In this document: one piece after another, positions 20,016 to 31,429 of the stretch
Position numbering within the stretch: the first letter of the stretch is position 1
Layout of the letters: the number at the start of each line of letters is the position of its first letter
NCBI GenBank assembly: GCA_947561585.1
Contig: CANNZV010003230.1
Location: 1-64,000 of the forward strand
Source: Caprella mutica
Taxonomy: Eukaryota > Arthropoda > Malacostraca > Amphipoda > Caprellidae
Length of the DNA stretch: 64,000 nt
Reading direction: 5' to 3'
Position numbers and translations under genes: made by a program
The notes under the pieces: generated by a model
The model's database searches: none
Told to the model about the DNA's origin: nothing
Seen by the model: only the letters and a program-made list of their open reading frames with translations

Positions 20016-21307
20016 AGACAGCTAATTATGTTCATTCAATTAATCTTTAGATTTGGTACCTTAAATTCTAAAATGAAATAGGTTTTAAATATAAATTGTA
20101 GCTATGCACAATATTCAATGAGCTTGGCGCTACGCATCTACCTACCTAGGTAAAACTTTGAATTGAACAAATTCAATACACCGGTGCTAAACATAATATC
20201 ATGATATTTATATCGTTCATTCATTCAAGTAACTAATTATAAACTAAATAAATGACCAGTAAAGTGTAAAACTATATATAGATAACTAAAACTTATTAAC
20301 AGGCCTCTCATTTAATTTACATCCTAACATAACCTATTATTATATTTTTTTTTTCTTACATGATCGAAAATGTGTAACTGTACAATAATTCGTAACTTAC
20401 CCATGTCCATAACATTTCTAAACTTTCATAGAAAAATAACTAGTTTCAAACTGTATAAGATATAATTTGGGTTACAGAGTATAATTAATAATTATAGGAC
20501 AACAAAATTTCAGATAAGCCTGGGACAGGGTAAGTTTCTCATTATCGGACGGTTCCACATTTTCGATCAAGTAAGAAAAAAGTATATATTTAATAATAAT
20601 GATTAACTTTTTATTTTAATTGTTATTTACAATAACTGTAAATGACATAGATACCAATTAAAAAAAAGATCAATAATAATAATTATCATATACATACTTT
20701 TTCACATAGGTATACACACTGAATGGGGTACGGTGATAAATTATTTATTATTTACATATTAAATTGATTAACTATATTTAATAAATACCTATTATCTAAT
20801 ACAAACTATGAAGTGAGCAAGCAAGTTCACTAATCAGACTACTAGGTATATTTTAATGTAGATTTTAGGATATAGAAATCGATTCGTAACTACCTACCTA
20901 CCTACCTACTTAATATTATTACAGAGACATTGGCTATTCTATTTAAAACCTACATGTTACGAGTTATACTGATCAAGGTAAAATTTAATCTTGCGGATTA
21001 AAAAACTGTGATGAATGGAAAATATTGACGTTGGTTCAATATTAATGTGTTTAACTATGATGAGATTAGGCATAACTATTACTTTAGAATTTAGATGAAC
21101 TAAATATTATACCAACAACGTAAACAGATAAGATTAACACTAGGTATAACAAACTAAATGGCAGTGAAAAAAGACTGCATATAAGTTGGCAAACTTGTAC
21201 ATATCAGAGGATTCGATATTAAAAAGACATAATTGAATTGCATACACATTTTAGATGAAGGTTTTCATATTCATACAGATTTTTCGTTCATAATAAAGTC
21301 CGTAATA
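20016..21307. other. Spacer with two MITE half-copies
   Basis: 20343-20402 and 20528-20587 are inverted relative to each other and match the ends of the MITE at 26650-26852 (GATCGAAAATGTG ... AACTTACCC). Here the termini face inward, as if two truncated copies abut. A (TACC)n run lies near 20889. Nothing else is recognised. Confidence 0.5.
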
Positions 21308-21315
21308 GCTATATG

Positions 21316-23975
21316 CAGAGCTGGGCGTTCCGCACGAATGTTCGCGAACCTTTATTCGCGAACCGGTTCGGACTGGAAAATGGGTTCGGACATTCGGATT
21401 CGGAACCTCTTCAAAAACGGTTCGGACTTCAGTGTTCGGAACGTCTTTTTCGCAAGTCCGAACCTCCGTACCCGGGGAAAACTGAACTGTTCATTTAATT
21501 ATGTTACGTTCTGAACATGTACCGTACCTCTCGGCTACTATTATATACCTAGATTTCTGCTTAACACTGAAGCGAAGAACATGCGTCTTTCCCCGCTCTT
21601 CTTCCATTACGTTATTCATCCTTTCTTGAATAGCGGTAAGTTTTATAATAATCTTAACAAGTTAATTCTTTAATAACTGTTTATGTTCCCTCAAATCTCA
21701 ATTAAAATTGCTTGAAATATGTAGAACTATAGGTAAGGTTATAAACAAAGTAAACGTATATATGTATTAGGTAACATTACATAACACCCTACCCTAGTAC
21801 CTTAGCCGTTGCCTAACGAGTCCTCATGGAAAAATACTAATAACTTAAGTTCAAGAACGATTTTAAAGCTGTCTTTTCAATCGTTTAATTTTTCGCATAA
21901 ATACATACGATTAGACAAAAACGAAGGTGATAAATGGTAATATACTCATATTATGAGCATTTATTCAAATCTATAATAATATTAGGAATATATCAGAGAT
22001 CTTTCCAGGCATTAGATGCAAGAGTGTGTTTGAGTACATAAGGGTGAATATTTCACTATAATCAGTTAACTGCAACTCTTATAGCGGCTTAGCGAGATCA
22101 AATATGTGCGAGAATAATTGCGCACACCAAGCTTCGTACAATAACATCTTATAAATATAATTTGTTTCTTGTCTTGTTACTTTAATTTTGAATGATAATT
22201 TTTTCTTTTGCTTTTACTAATGTATGAAATACTAAATATCAAATGAAGGTTTTTAAAGAAAAAATATTGAAATGACTCAAATGAGCTAACTTTTGACGGC
22301 TAAGTAGGTAGGCTGAACAGATAATTTAGAATAGAGTATTCGGCTATTCGCTTTACAATTGAATTGATTATAATTTATATATAGGTATGATAATATTATA
22401 TGTATATAAGTTATAATATAAATAACTTTGAGAAATATTCACAGTAATCTTCACTGTCTGTCCTTTCTAATATATTGAATAGAAGAAAAAGTTAAGCAAG
22501 CAAAAATAGCATAATACGGTATCTATAGTACTTTCATATTCAAACAAAATGCAAAAAGTTTTTATATCATCAGTTCTCTAGATAGAATTAATCAAAAATG
22601 TTGTAATATAAATGAAAAATTGAAAACTGATAGTAAAAACTTAAAACTTATTTAATTAGATACTTGGGTACTCTAATATGGATACATTGTCTTGCATTGT
22701 TATGACGACAGAGTTGGTCTTATTTTTTCTTTGCATGAAATTCGGAGGTCAGAAGAAAATTCAGAATAACTTAATCTACGTATTGGAGTGGAGACTGGAG
22801 GGGAACTTTAAAGATACTTAATGCTCATTCAGTCATACTCAATGATACTAACTTATTAAGTATAGTAAGTACAGTGGAACTCCCTTATAGTGAACTCCTG
22901 TATAGTGAATCACGCTGAATAGTAAAATCCGGTATAGCGAACTTACCTCTATAGTGAACATATTTAGGTTAGTCTACACAAATATTCGTAAGTTTTCTAT
23001 GAATCTCTTTTTCCTATTTAGTAAATTCTCTAAATTAGTTGTATTTCATGAAATAACAGTTCTACCAGTGCAAATCCTCTATAATGTAGTCATATGAAGT
23101 CACAGTTATTATAAATATATAAATTTATTATATTAACCCTAATGAATTTGACGAATGTTTTATAGGCATATATTTTTTAAATTACTTTATATATTTCATG
23201 TCATTTCTTTAAATTTACTGGCCTTTCTTTACTTTGTTGCTACATAAAAACCAACTATGTTTTTTAATTCAAAACTTAAATATTTACGTATCGGCGTAAA
23301 TCAGCTTAAATTATGGAATTAATTGTACTTTAGTACAATACAACGTAGAAATACAGATTGGTTACCCAATACGCAAGAATGTGTCCACGTTTTATGTAGT
23401 AGAGACAAATGCGCGAGCTGTGATTGGTTCACACTCCATCCAATAACAGTTCAGCTCACTCAGTTGCCAATCTCCTATATAGCTATGTATTTATTTCTCC
23501 TTTTATATTCAATATTTTTACTTGAAAATTGGTACACATTAGTTTAGTACAAAAACTAACAACTTGTAAAAATACAGTAACGAAGGTTTATAAATAAGAC
23601 ACGTGTTTTTTTAACATAGAGTGAAACCTTCTTGTTGTAACTTGTTTCTGACAAATAGTTAGTATCTTGTTGAAAAAACTGTTTTTTTTATATAGGTTGT
23701 CCTAATAGCCTTGGAAGCATAAGTTAGTAAAAGGGCCTAATATAAATGTGTAGACTGTAGTTCACCTTTATTTTTCTTAATTTTCAGATATAAAATATAT
23801 ACCTAAAAAATCAGAGGTTAGCTTACAAATGTTCGGACTAAATGTTTGGTTCGGAACAAATGTTCGGACCAAACTTTTCAAATTGGGTTCGCTATACGGA
23901 GGTTCGGAACCCAAAATCGACGAAGATTCGGGTTCGGATTCGGAACCTAAAAAAAGGTTCGCGCGCCCAGCTCTG
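21316..23975. mobile_element. Non-autonomous hAT element (2660 bp)
   Basis: The ends are CAGAGCTGGGCG and its inverted copy CGCCCAGCTCTG, of the CAGnG type known for hAT transposons. They are flanked by a perfect 8-bp duplication, GCTATATG (21308-21315 and 23976-23983), the length made by hAT transposases. Subterminal regions of ~170 bp at each end are crowded with GTTCGGA/TCCGAAC motifs, likely transposase-binding sites (inference). No transposase frame remains inside, so movement would need a transposase made elsewhere. Confidence 0.88.
22873..22960. mobile_element. Pogo-like terminal fragment inside the hAT element
   Basis: TACAGTGGAACTCCCTTATA is followed by several ATAGTGAAC repeats. 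This resembles a pogo/Tigger-type end next to a TA. A similar inverted end lies at ~30487-30533 (GGAGTTCTACTGTA). The pair may be two separate fragments. Confidence 0.35.
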
Positions 23976-23983
23976 GCTATATG

Positions 23984-24735
23984 TATATATATGATTGACG
24001 AACTAAATATCAGCTAGAAAAATAAATACGCTTTAATATTAAATAGTTAAATAAATAAATCATTATTCATTAATATAAGCTCTACCTCAAACTTCATCAA
24101 AAGATTATATATGTGACATATTGAATAAGCGACCTTTTATTATATATAATTTGTTTAATGAATTATTGTCACATGAAAGTTTTCGTATCAGTTCCGATAA
24201 TATCTGATAAAAAATAGAATACACTACCTAGCTAGGTAGAGACATGTAAATAACTTTCTCACCTAAAAACAATAGGAAAAAGGTTGGTTCCTTATGCTAA
24301 CCTAAGCTTTTAAATGTAGTATATGCAATTCATTGAGTTGAATAATTAGTAATATTCAATGTAGATAAACAGTTGTATTACGGTTATATGTGATGAATCG
24401 TATCCGTAGTCTGTACATGTACAAATAGCCACAAGACAGTGGCTCTCTCTGAGAACCTATTGCATCATAAAATATAGGATAGTATCTTTGGCCTCTTTGT
24501 CTTCGGCAGTGTTGGTTGGCCGTTTATGTTGGCCGTTATCAGAATGAATTCATAAAGTAATATTTGAAAAGTAAGAAAGTGTGATTAAAATTTGATACGG
24601 TTTATTTGAATTTTAACTCATAAATCACATTGTTGAAACTTTAATAGTTTTAACAGCTTGTTGATATTTTAATAGCTATAATAAGAGAGCTCCAACGTGC
24701 TCTCGTTGGAGAGCTCCAACGTGCATGACCCCTGG
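23984..24735. other. Spacer, no gene seen
   Basis: AT-rich and without useful frames. A short repeat of AGAGCTCCAACGTGC lies near 24688-24725. Confidence 0.4.
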
Positions 24736-25125
24736 ACGGGAGTGCATGACGTCCCGTGTGCCTCGAACTGTTTTAATTTGGATTACGGGTTGTCTCTTTT
24801 CACAATTATCGTTTTTTTTAACGCTTCATGAAGTTTCAGAGGATAGCGCTAGGGTTATGCTCTTCAGCTAACTACGAGGTTTTCATTAGGAACTTCATTT
24901 ATTATCTCCTCTTCATTTTCCTCTTCCATCCGTGAATGCAGTCACTGGTGATTTTGTCCCGTTTCGTCACATTCCTTGGTAAGTGACTGCATTCAAGGAG
25001 TAGCTTTTCTTCATCCATGAGTATTTTGTTCATGGAGGCACTTTTCTTTCTGACTGCACCTTCCAGTCCCTTGTATTTAGTTTCATTTTGACTGCAGTCA
25101 CATTGCGTTTGCTCCGAAGCAGACG
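24736..25125 (+). mobile_element. Decayed fragment related to element B interior
   Basis: AATTTGGATTACGGG, GAGGATAGCGCTAGGGTTATGC and later TTCCAGTCCCTTGTATTT parallel the B1 stretch ~17090-17370 in the same order, at lower similarity. It is a divergent relative or relic. Confidence 0.45.
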
Positions 25126-26649
25126 TTAAACCTCTACTAAATTAATACAATGCAATATTTATCAAATGGTGTGTTATGTTTTTGAAAGTATTAAATAGTT
25201 TTTAAAGATATTGGCTTTATTATATTGCACCAGGTGCCTAGGTCTTATTTTGATATTAAAGTGTGTTCCTATTTTCTTCATCCTAGCTAGTGTAATTTTA
25301 ATTCTTCGTCATTTAAACTAGGTACCTCAACACCTAGTGCTTTCTTAGCACACAGGTGTTCAAAGTTAATGTTGATATATAAAGTAGAATAACCTATCGT
25401 GTGATTACTATGTACCTGTGGTAGAACACTTCCCTAAAATACAGATAGAAACAAGATATCAAATACATCGTTTGTATCTAAATTTCATAGATTTTATTGG
25501 TCAATGTTTTTCTTAATACTAACAGAGATATATTATTTATAACCTATGCCTTATGGTATCAATGTTAATACAAGATACAATTACTAGTTTTTAATTAATG
25601 AACAATAATATCCCATAATTTTGAAATATGGAAATGTGTTAGTTTTTTGCGCATTAATTACTGGAATGTTTCGGTGATTCACATCAATTTTTATATTTTG
25701 CCATATTGAAATAAAATACCAACATTATTTTTCACCAATTACATCCAATTTCAATTTAATAAAATACATGTCTATGGTAAAGTAACAATAATATTAATCA
25801 ACTAATAGTAAGCTAACTTATTAATTATATGAATATCAATCGAAATACATGAGATGCATTATCTTCTGGGCACCACTATTCGAGATGTAATGAAATTATT
25901 TATAATAAATAGTGTTTAATATTTTATCCCAAAAGGTTATGAACAGTTTAATTTTATGTAAGAACTTCTCGTATATGCAAATTCTTTCAATGCCAATCTC
26001 CTTATATTATAATTTGGTAGCTGATACTTACCATCTAAAATTAATTAGGCTACAATGTAGTTATTAATTCACCCATTGTTTTTAGGTTTGCAATTTTCTA
26101 CCGACGGGCAGTATCTACCAATAGAGATAATAACTTATTCACTCAATAAGAGATGTACCTACATAAACTAGATAGGTAATTGTAGTTACAAATGCTAGAA
26201 AGAAATCATAACTACTTACCTAACGGTGACATCAAATTTGATGTATTATTCATGTTCCTTTATCGATTTTTCAAAAGGGAGTTAAAGATTGGCTAAAGGT
26301 TTACTTCCTCAGAAAATTAAAAGCCTATATTTTAAGTTTTAACTAATGGGAATTTTAACTATTCTTTTGATACTAATAACTAAAGTTAGTTGGTAGATAT
26401 ATGTATTAGGTAATAATCATATTTATGAACCTGGTTATTAATAATTTCAAAATTTTCAGGTACATGAGCAGTATATTTGCATTTGGGTAGACCAAGCTAG
26501 GTAGTTATTTAAATATATAATATAGAAACTAAAATTTTTGGTTCATTGATAGCTAGATAATTTAATCAGTACCTAGCTAATTAAGAAACCTTATACAAAA
26601 CAAGGTTAAAAATAATCCTATACCAGTATTGAGGTAGGTATTTCTACAA
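25126..26649. other. Spacer, no gene seen
   Basis: AT-rich, without long frames, tandem repeats or inverted ends that I could support. Confidence 0.4.
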
Positions 26650-26852
26650 AGGGTAAGTTCCAAATCATCGGACGGTTTCACATCTTCATTCATATAAGAA
26701 AAACTGTATAATAATGATAATTTGATATTTATTTAAATTGGTATCCAAGAAACCTGTCGGTATCACGAATACCAATTATAAGAAAATAATCATACAGTTT
26801 TTTCTTATATGACCGAAGATGTGAAACCGACCGATAATTCGGAACATACCCT
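26650..26852. mobile_element. Small MITE (203 bp)
   Basis: The left AGGGTAAGTTCCAAATCATC and the inverted right end AGGGTATGTTCCGAATTATC begin ~60-bp arms that continue through GGTTTCACATCTTC and ATATAAGAAAAA. The internal sequence also folds on a TTGGTAT core. No clear target duplication is seen. Half-copies lie at 20343-20402, 20528-20587 and ~32455-32515. Confidence 0.75.
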
Positions 26853-27613
26853 ATACTTTTTATAAATTAGCTTTGGTTGCTAAACAAATGGTGTATATGC
26901 AATAAATAGTGTTTTATATTTTATTACCTTAAAAATTTATGTACAGTTAATTTTTTTGTAAGAGGTTTTCAAATCCTTTCAATACCATTCTCATTGTATT
27001 TTAATTATTTGGTAGCTACTACCTACTTTATGAAATTAATTAGGATACAATGTAGTTATGGTGGGTACTATAATTTATTAGGAAGATAAGTTAAATTATA
27101 CACCTATTAAAATATAGGTACCTACTACCTATTTATAATATAAATATACTTGAGTAATGAATGGGCACATAGAATTTTTTGTTAAAACATAACAGCTAGG
27201 TTTTACTTACCTATTTTTAATTAAATACCTAGTAAACACTATTGCCTAATAATTTAGTAAAAGTATGTATGATATCATAATAGTAATATATTTTATTACA
27301 AACAATTTGTTCTCTGAATGAGTAATATCTAAATAAATTTATCTGCACCCTATGTGCTAAATAATTAATTATTATAAAAATACTTCAGTCTCAGCTGAAA
27401 AATGAAATATTTTCTTCCGCATAGAAAATATTCAGTCGACCAATCAGAGGCAGCGTTACAAAGAATAGAGCCGAGTGTCAACATAGAACACTGAGTGCGT
27501 ATCTTAACTCATGAAAACTTAGTGGTCTATATTATTGGAGCACATGATCCACTAAGCTTTTTATCACAGGAGGCTGAAATTTGAACTGATATTTCTACAT
27601 AGACCAAATGGTG
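26853..27613. other. Spacer, no gene seen
   Basis: AT-rich DNA with no supportable gene or repeat. Confidence 0.4.
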
Positions 27614-27621
27614 TTCACCAC

Positions 27622-28723
27622 TAGTGTTTTTCACTTTTCTTCAAATAGACCACTACACATTTTTGCCCTTCAATTGGGCCCCAGTCAATTGGGCTCCAAA
27701 AAGACAATTGGGCAGAAGACACAATAAAGAAGTAAACTTTGTTATTACTAGGGTAGGGACAATATTAACTTTGAAATATGCTTTATATTATCTAAGAATT
27801 TGTTTATAATTTTCAATTTCGATTGATATACTTGATAAGGTATATATTAGCAAGCCCCTTGAACCTTAAATCGCATTCTGATACTAATCTCATGTTTCGG
27901 TGTAATGAAAATCTTTGAAGTATTTAAATAAGCCGTATTAACTAGAACCATGTCATGTAGATACAAAATCCAGTGTACAGTACATCGTCTGGCAGAGTTG
28001 TCACTGTATTATTTAGCTAATAAAATGGGTAAATTTTAATAAAAGGTTTCGTTACATTGAACTAAAACAAATTGAACAATTGTTGGGATTATGAAAATAC
28101 ATTTTGTAGTAATAATTTATAAAACTCTTCAATAATGAACACTGTACAGGTTTCAACAAATTCATAATAACTTTAATTCAACTCGTATGTTCAAATAATT
28201 CCAGCATGTCTTGGTGGGCCACGGCCTTCTTAAAGACCTTTATTCTTATTTTATATTGTTTCTTCATTTAAAATAACTATATTCTTATTTTCGATTGGCT
28301 ACATCCTAACTCATTCACTTCACAGGAGTTCACTATATAGACTCATAGAGGTACTGTAACTAGGAAATTTGTTGCTTACATGACCTATCTTAGTACAAAA
28401 AAATTATTGTAGTTTAAAAGAATAATAGTATTTGTTTGTCAAAAGAATATTTTCTGTTAAAAATGTTCATTTTTCATCAGGAGAATATTTTTTTTTTCAA
28501 ATTAGGATTATTCTTTATTTTAATTATGCTCGAGACTAAATTATTATGCAAAACGCATATTGTCATATTCATTAGTTATTAGAGTACCAATGTTCTTTAA
28601 TTAAGTTAAAATAGTAGACTCTGAAGAAATGGGCGAAAAATATAATTGTCTTCTGGCCTATTTCCAGCGGACCCAATTGTCTTGGGGCCCAACTGTAGTG
28701 GTGCCCAACTAGAAACATCACTA
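27622..28723. mobile_element. Probable hAT-type derivative with CAATTGGGC repeats
   Basis: The right end, reversed, reads TAGTGATGTTTC and the left begins TAGTGTTTTTC, a hAT-like start. Inside both ends are inverted blocks sharing ACCACTACA, TTGGGCCCC, GACAATTGGG and CAGAAGACA. No matching 8-bp duplication is seen (TTCACCAC left, ATTAGAAT right), so the exact ends are uncertain. No transposase frame is present. Confidence 0.55.
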
Positions 28724-29184
28724 ATTAGAATAGTAGCTAGTTTTTGGTGTGAATCAAAATTTGACGTAACAGGGCATGTATTTCAATTGAGCTCCAGATT
28801 ACAGCATGGCAATTAAATGTTTTAAAACTAAGTAAAATAACATATGTTGCATTATTTTAATTAATTTCTCATGAAAACGTTTTAGATCATTGAAATACCT
28901 GATTTACAGCAATTCAAGTCAAGCTTTAAAGGAATGAATCTTTATTCCCTTCGGTGCAATTTTCTCAAATACCCATTTCGTTCCAGAGTTTAAACTATTA
29001 TTTATTTAAACAAATTGTGGTGCCTCATATGTTAAAGGTAAATTTAACGATGAGTTTTGGGAAGATTTTGTGTTTTGGGAAAATTTTCAGTTTTATAAAA
29101 TAATATTCTTGAGCGTGATGGATTTATGCATATATAAAAACAAAATGCTCTTTATTAAAGGAAGGGATAATAATAAATGTTGTT
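28724..29184. other. Spacer, no gene seen
   Basis: AT-rich sequence lacking a supportable gene. It lies where the MADF frame, read on the minus strand, would have had to continue, and no continuation is visible. Confidence 0.4.
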
Positions 29185-29484
29185 TTATGTCATTATTGCT
29201 CTTTCTCTTAAATTTCTACTTTTGTATGCTTTACTTGATGATTTCCAAAGGCATTCGTGAGTCCTATATAATTCAATTAGCTGCTCAACAGCAGCTCTAC
29301 TTATTTTCAGCCATTTTGCAGGAGCTTCGATGTTTACAACCTCCCCCTGATTCATCAATGGACTGACTGAGCCACAGTGAGTGTCACTCAGAGTGTCGAA
29401 AAGAATGGCCAATGTGAATGTTGAAGTGAGCCTCAAGTTGCCCGCTGGTTTGCTCCTCAACTGCGCGTTTGCCCGTTGTTTCAA
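29185..29484 (-). pseudogene. Broken MADF-domain fragment
   Basis: The minus-strand frame of 99 codons ends with AAVEQLIELYRTHECLW and SSKAYKSRNLRERA, matching the start of a MADF (Myb/SANT-like) DNA-binding domain: LIxLYRxHxxLW, then YKxRxxRxxA. The domain stops after about 35 of its usual ~85 residues at a TAA, with no splice donor nearby. An ATGGCTGAAAATAAG stretch just upstream in another frame looks like the original start, separated by a frameshift, so the first ~65 residues of the listed frame are probably not authentic. MADF proteins occur both as host regulators and as the second protein of PIF/Harbinger transposons. The adjacent GCCCCGTTTACATTG motif favours a transposon origin, which is inference. 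Confidence 0.5.
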
Positions 29485-29527
29485 CAGTCAGAGTGTGCAA
29501 AAGAGCCTCAATGTAAACGGGGCTTAG

Positions 29528-30720
29528 ATATTAGCATATGAGAGGCAGAGAGTTGATTGTGGGGGTGGCGTTATTGCTGTAGTATCAAGTGTTCCACACT
29601 GAGTAACTCTTAATTATGTATGTATGATAAAATCCGTGCTATAAATAATTTAAACATTGTCATAATATAAACTAGATTACGAGCATATGGTAGATCGCCT
29701 ACCTTCGCCGCTGCTTTGACCCGTCCCCTCCCAAAATCTAATAAACTGGTAACTGGATAATGAACAATCGTTCCTCCAAGTTTCATGCAATATGGTTTTT
29801 TTTTGAGTTATTGAGTTATAAATGACATTGAACTTTGACTGGATCGCTCCCAAAATTCTATCAGATTGTTTCTGGACATAGACCAGACGTCCCATCAACT
29901 TTCAGACAATTTGGTTCTATACTTTAGGAATTATAAATTGCCTTGACTTTGATTTTTGACATTGATTTTTGACATTTCAGCCGATCGCTTCAAAAATATA
30001 ACAAAATGGTTCCTGTATATTGACCAATCGTCCCACCAAGTATCATGTAATATGGTTCTATTCTTTTTGTGTTATAAATAACCATGACCTTGACCTTTGT
30101 CTGGGTCGCTTCCAAAAATACTACCAGAAGGTAACTGGACAATAACCAATCATTTCACAAAATTTTAGGCAATTTGGTTCAACACTTTTTCAGTTATGCG
30201 AATAACAAGAAGATAAATAAATAAATGCTGGGTAAAATAAACCTTCCGCAAATTTGCAAAGGTAATTAGCTATATGTCATGAAATAGGAACTCTACATTG
30301 TACAAGTACAGCTCCTCTACGATGAAGGCATATGTATTGAACCATCATGAGTTTTTGAGTTCTGAGAAATAAAATACTCTGTAGCTATAATGGATTTATT
30401 TCAAAAAAAGAAATAAAATATTTTCTATAGTCTGCCAAGAATAGGAAGGTTCTCTATTCATCTCTCAAATTCTATATAGTAGAGTAAACTCTATAGTGAA
30501 CCAGTTGAAGTTCACCATGAAGGAGTTCTACTGTAAATAATTATCTGCCAATACAGATAATACAGATAGCCAATACAGTCAACATGATCCACTGGAACAC
30601 AGAGCTACTCAGACTCTAACTATACAGAGCTACTCAGACTCTCACTATCGTGGCACACTTGATATTGAAGCAATAACGCCACGCCCACAATCAACTCCCT
30701 GCCTCTCACATGTCAATATT
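29528..30720. mobile_element. Element K: inverted-repeat element with tandem core
   Basis: Arms of ~70-90 bp (29528-~29600 and ~30640-30720) are inverted copies sharing GAGAGGCAGAGAGTTGATTG, GTGGCGTTATTGCT and TATCAAGTGT. Extra CTGAGTAGCTC units follow inside the right arm. The interior is a four-unit tandem repeat. No clear target duplication or transposase is seen. Confidence 0.65.
29700..30230 (+). repeat. Four ~115-140-bp tandem units in element K
   Basis: Each unit runs GACCTTGACCTTTG, a CGCTTCCAAAAAT block, a GACCAATCGTCCCACCAAGT-like block, CAATTTGGTTC and GTTATAAATAACC. The units differ by ~25 percent. The last ends in a TAAATAAATAAATG run. Confidence 0.7.
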
Positions 30721-30803
30721 TCAAGTAAGCACGGATCTTACGCAGGCATAGTACACCGGCTAGTAGGAGAAAAAGATTTCAGTAAGAATTAAGCCAAAGA
30801 CCG

Positions 30804-31010
30804 TCATTTTCTAATTACCATCGACATAGGATGTTTTTCTACTTTTTTATTGCAGAATATATATGAACAATATATAGCAAATATAAAATATAAACTCATT
30901 GTAAATATAAAACAAAACAAAGCATTTCGTAGACGAATTGTCCTTTGAACGGAATGTCCATGGACGAATTGTCTGTAGACGAGATGTCCGTGGACGAAAT
31001 GTTCGTGCAC
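30804..31010 (-). repeat. Repeat family M, copy 1 (minus strand)
   Basis: Five to six tandem copies of a TTCGTCCACGGACA-like 14-15-mer, followed by ~130 bp of AT-rich sequence, match the plus-strand copy at 51285-51480 along their length. The apparent protein frame (HFVHGHxV repeats followed by a hydrophobic run) is shared by both copies but may just reflect the repeat. Confidence 0.7.
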
Positions 31011-31429
31011 AATTCATTATATAAAGTGTATATATTTATGCTAAAATATGTATATATTAAACAAAAAGGATTTTTCAGAATCGGAGATTTTATATTTATA
31101 TTCATTTGTCATTAATTTGCCTATACATTTCCATATTATATTTTGTGTAACGAATTAATTTCCCCTTTGAATATATTCTGGATTGTCTTTGTGAAGAAAA
31201 CAATAATGAAATAAAATCAAGAACATACAACACAAACATTAATAACAAAACGAAGAGAAAAAGAGGGAATAATTTACTTACCATAACTGCCTCTCTACGT
31301 AAGAAAAATAAATTGGGTTACAATAGGAGGATATCCCAAGCAACCATGACACATTGTGCCAACATGGGCACTAGATGGTTAGATGGGCAAGAGATGGCAG
31401 ACTGAAAAGTAGCCTAGAAATTACATGGG

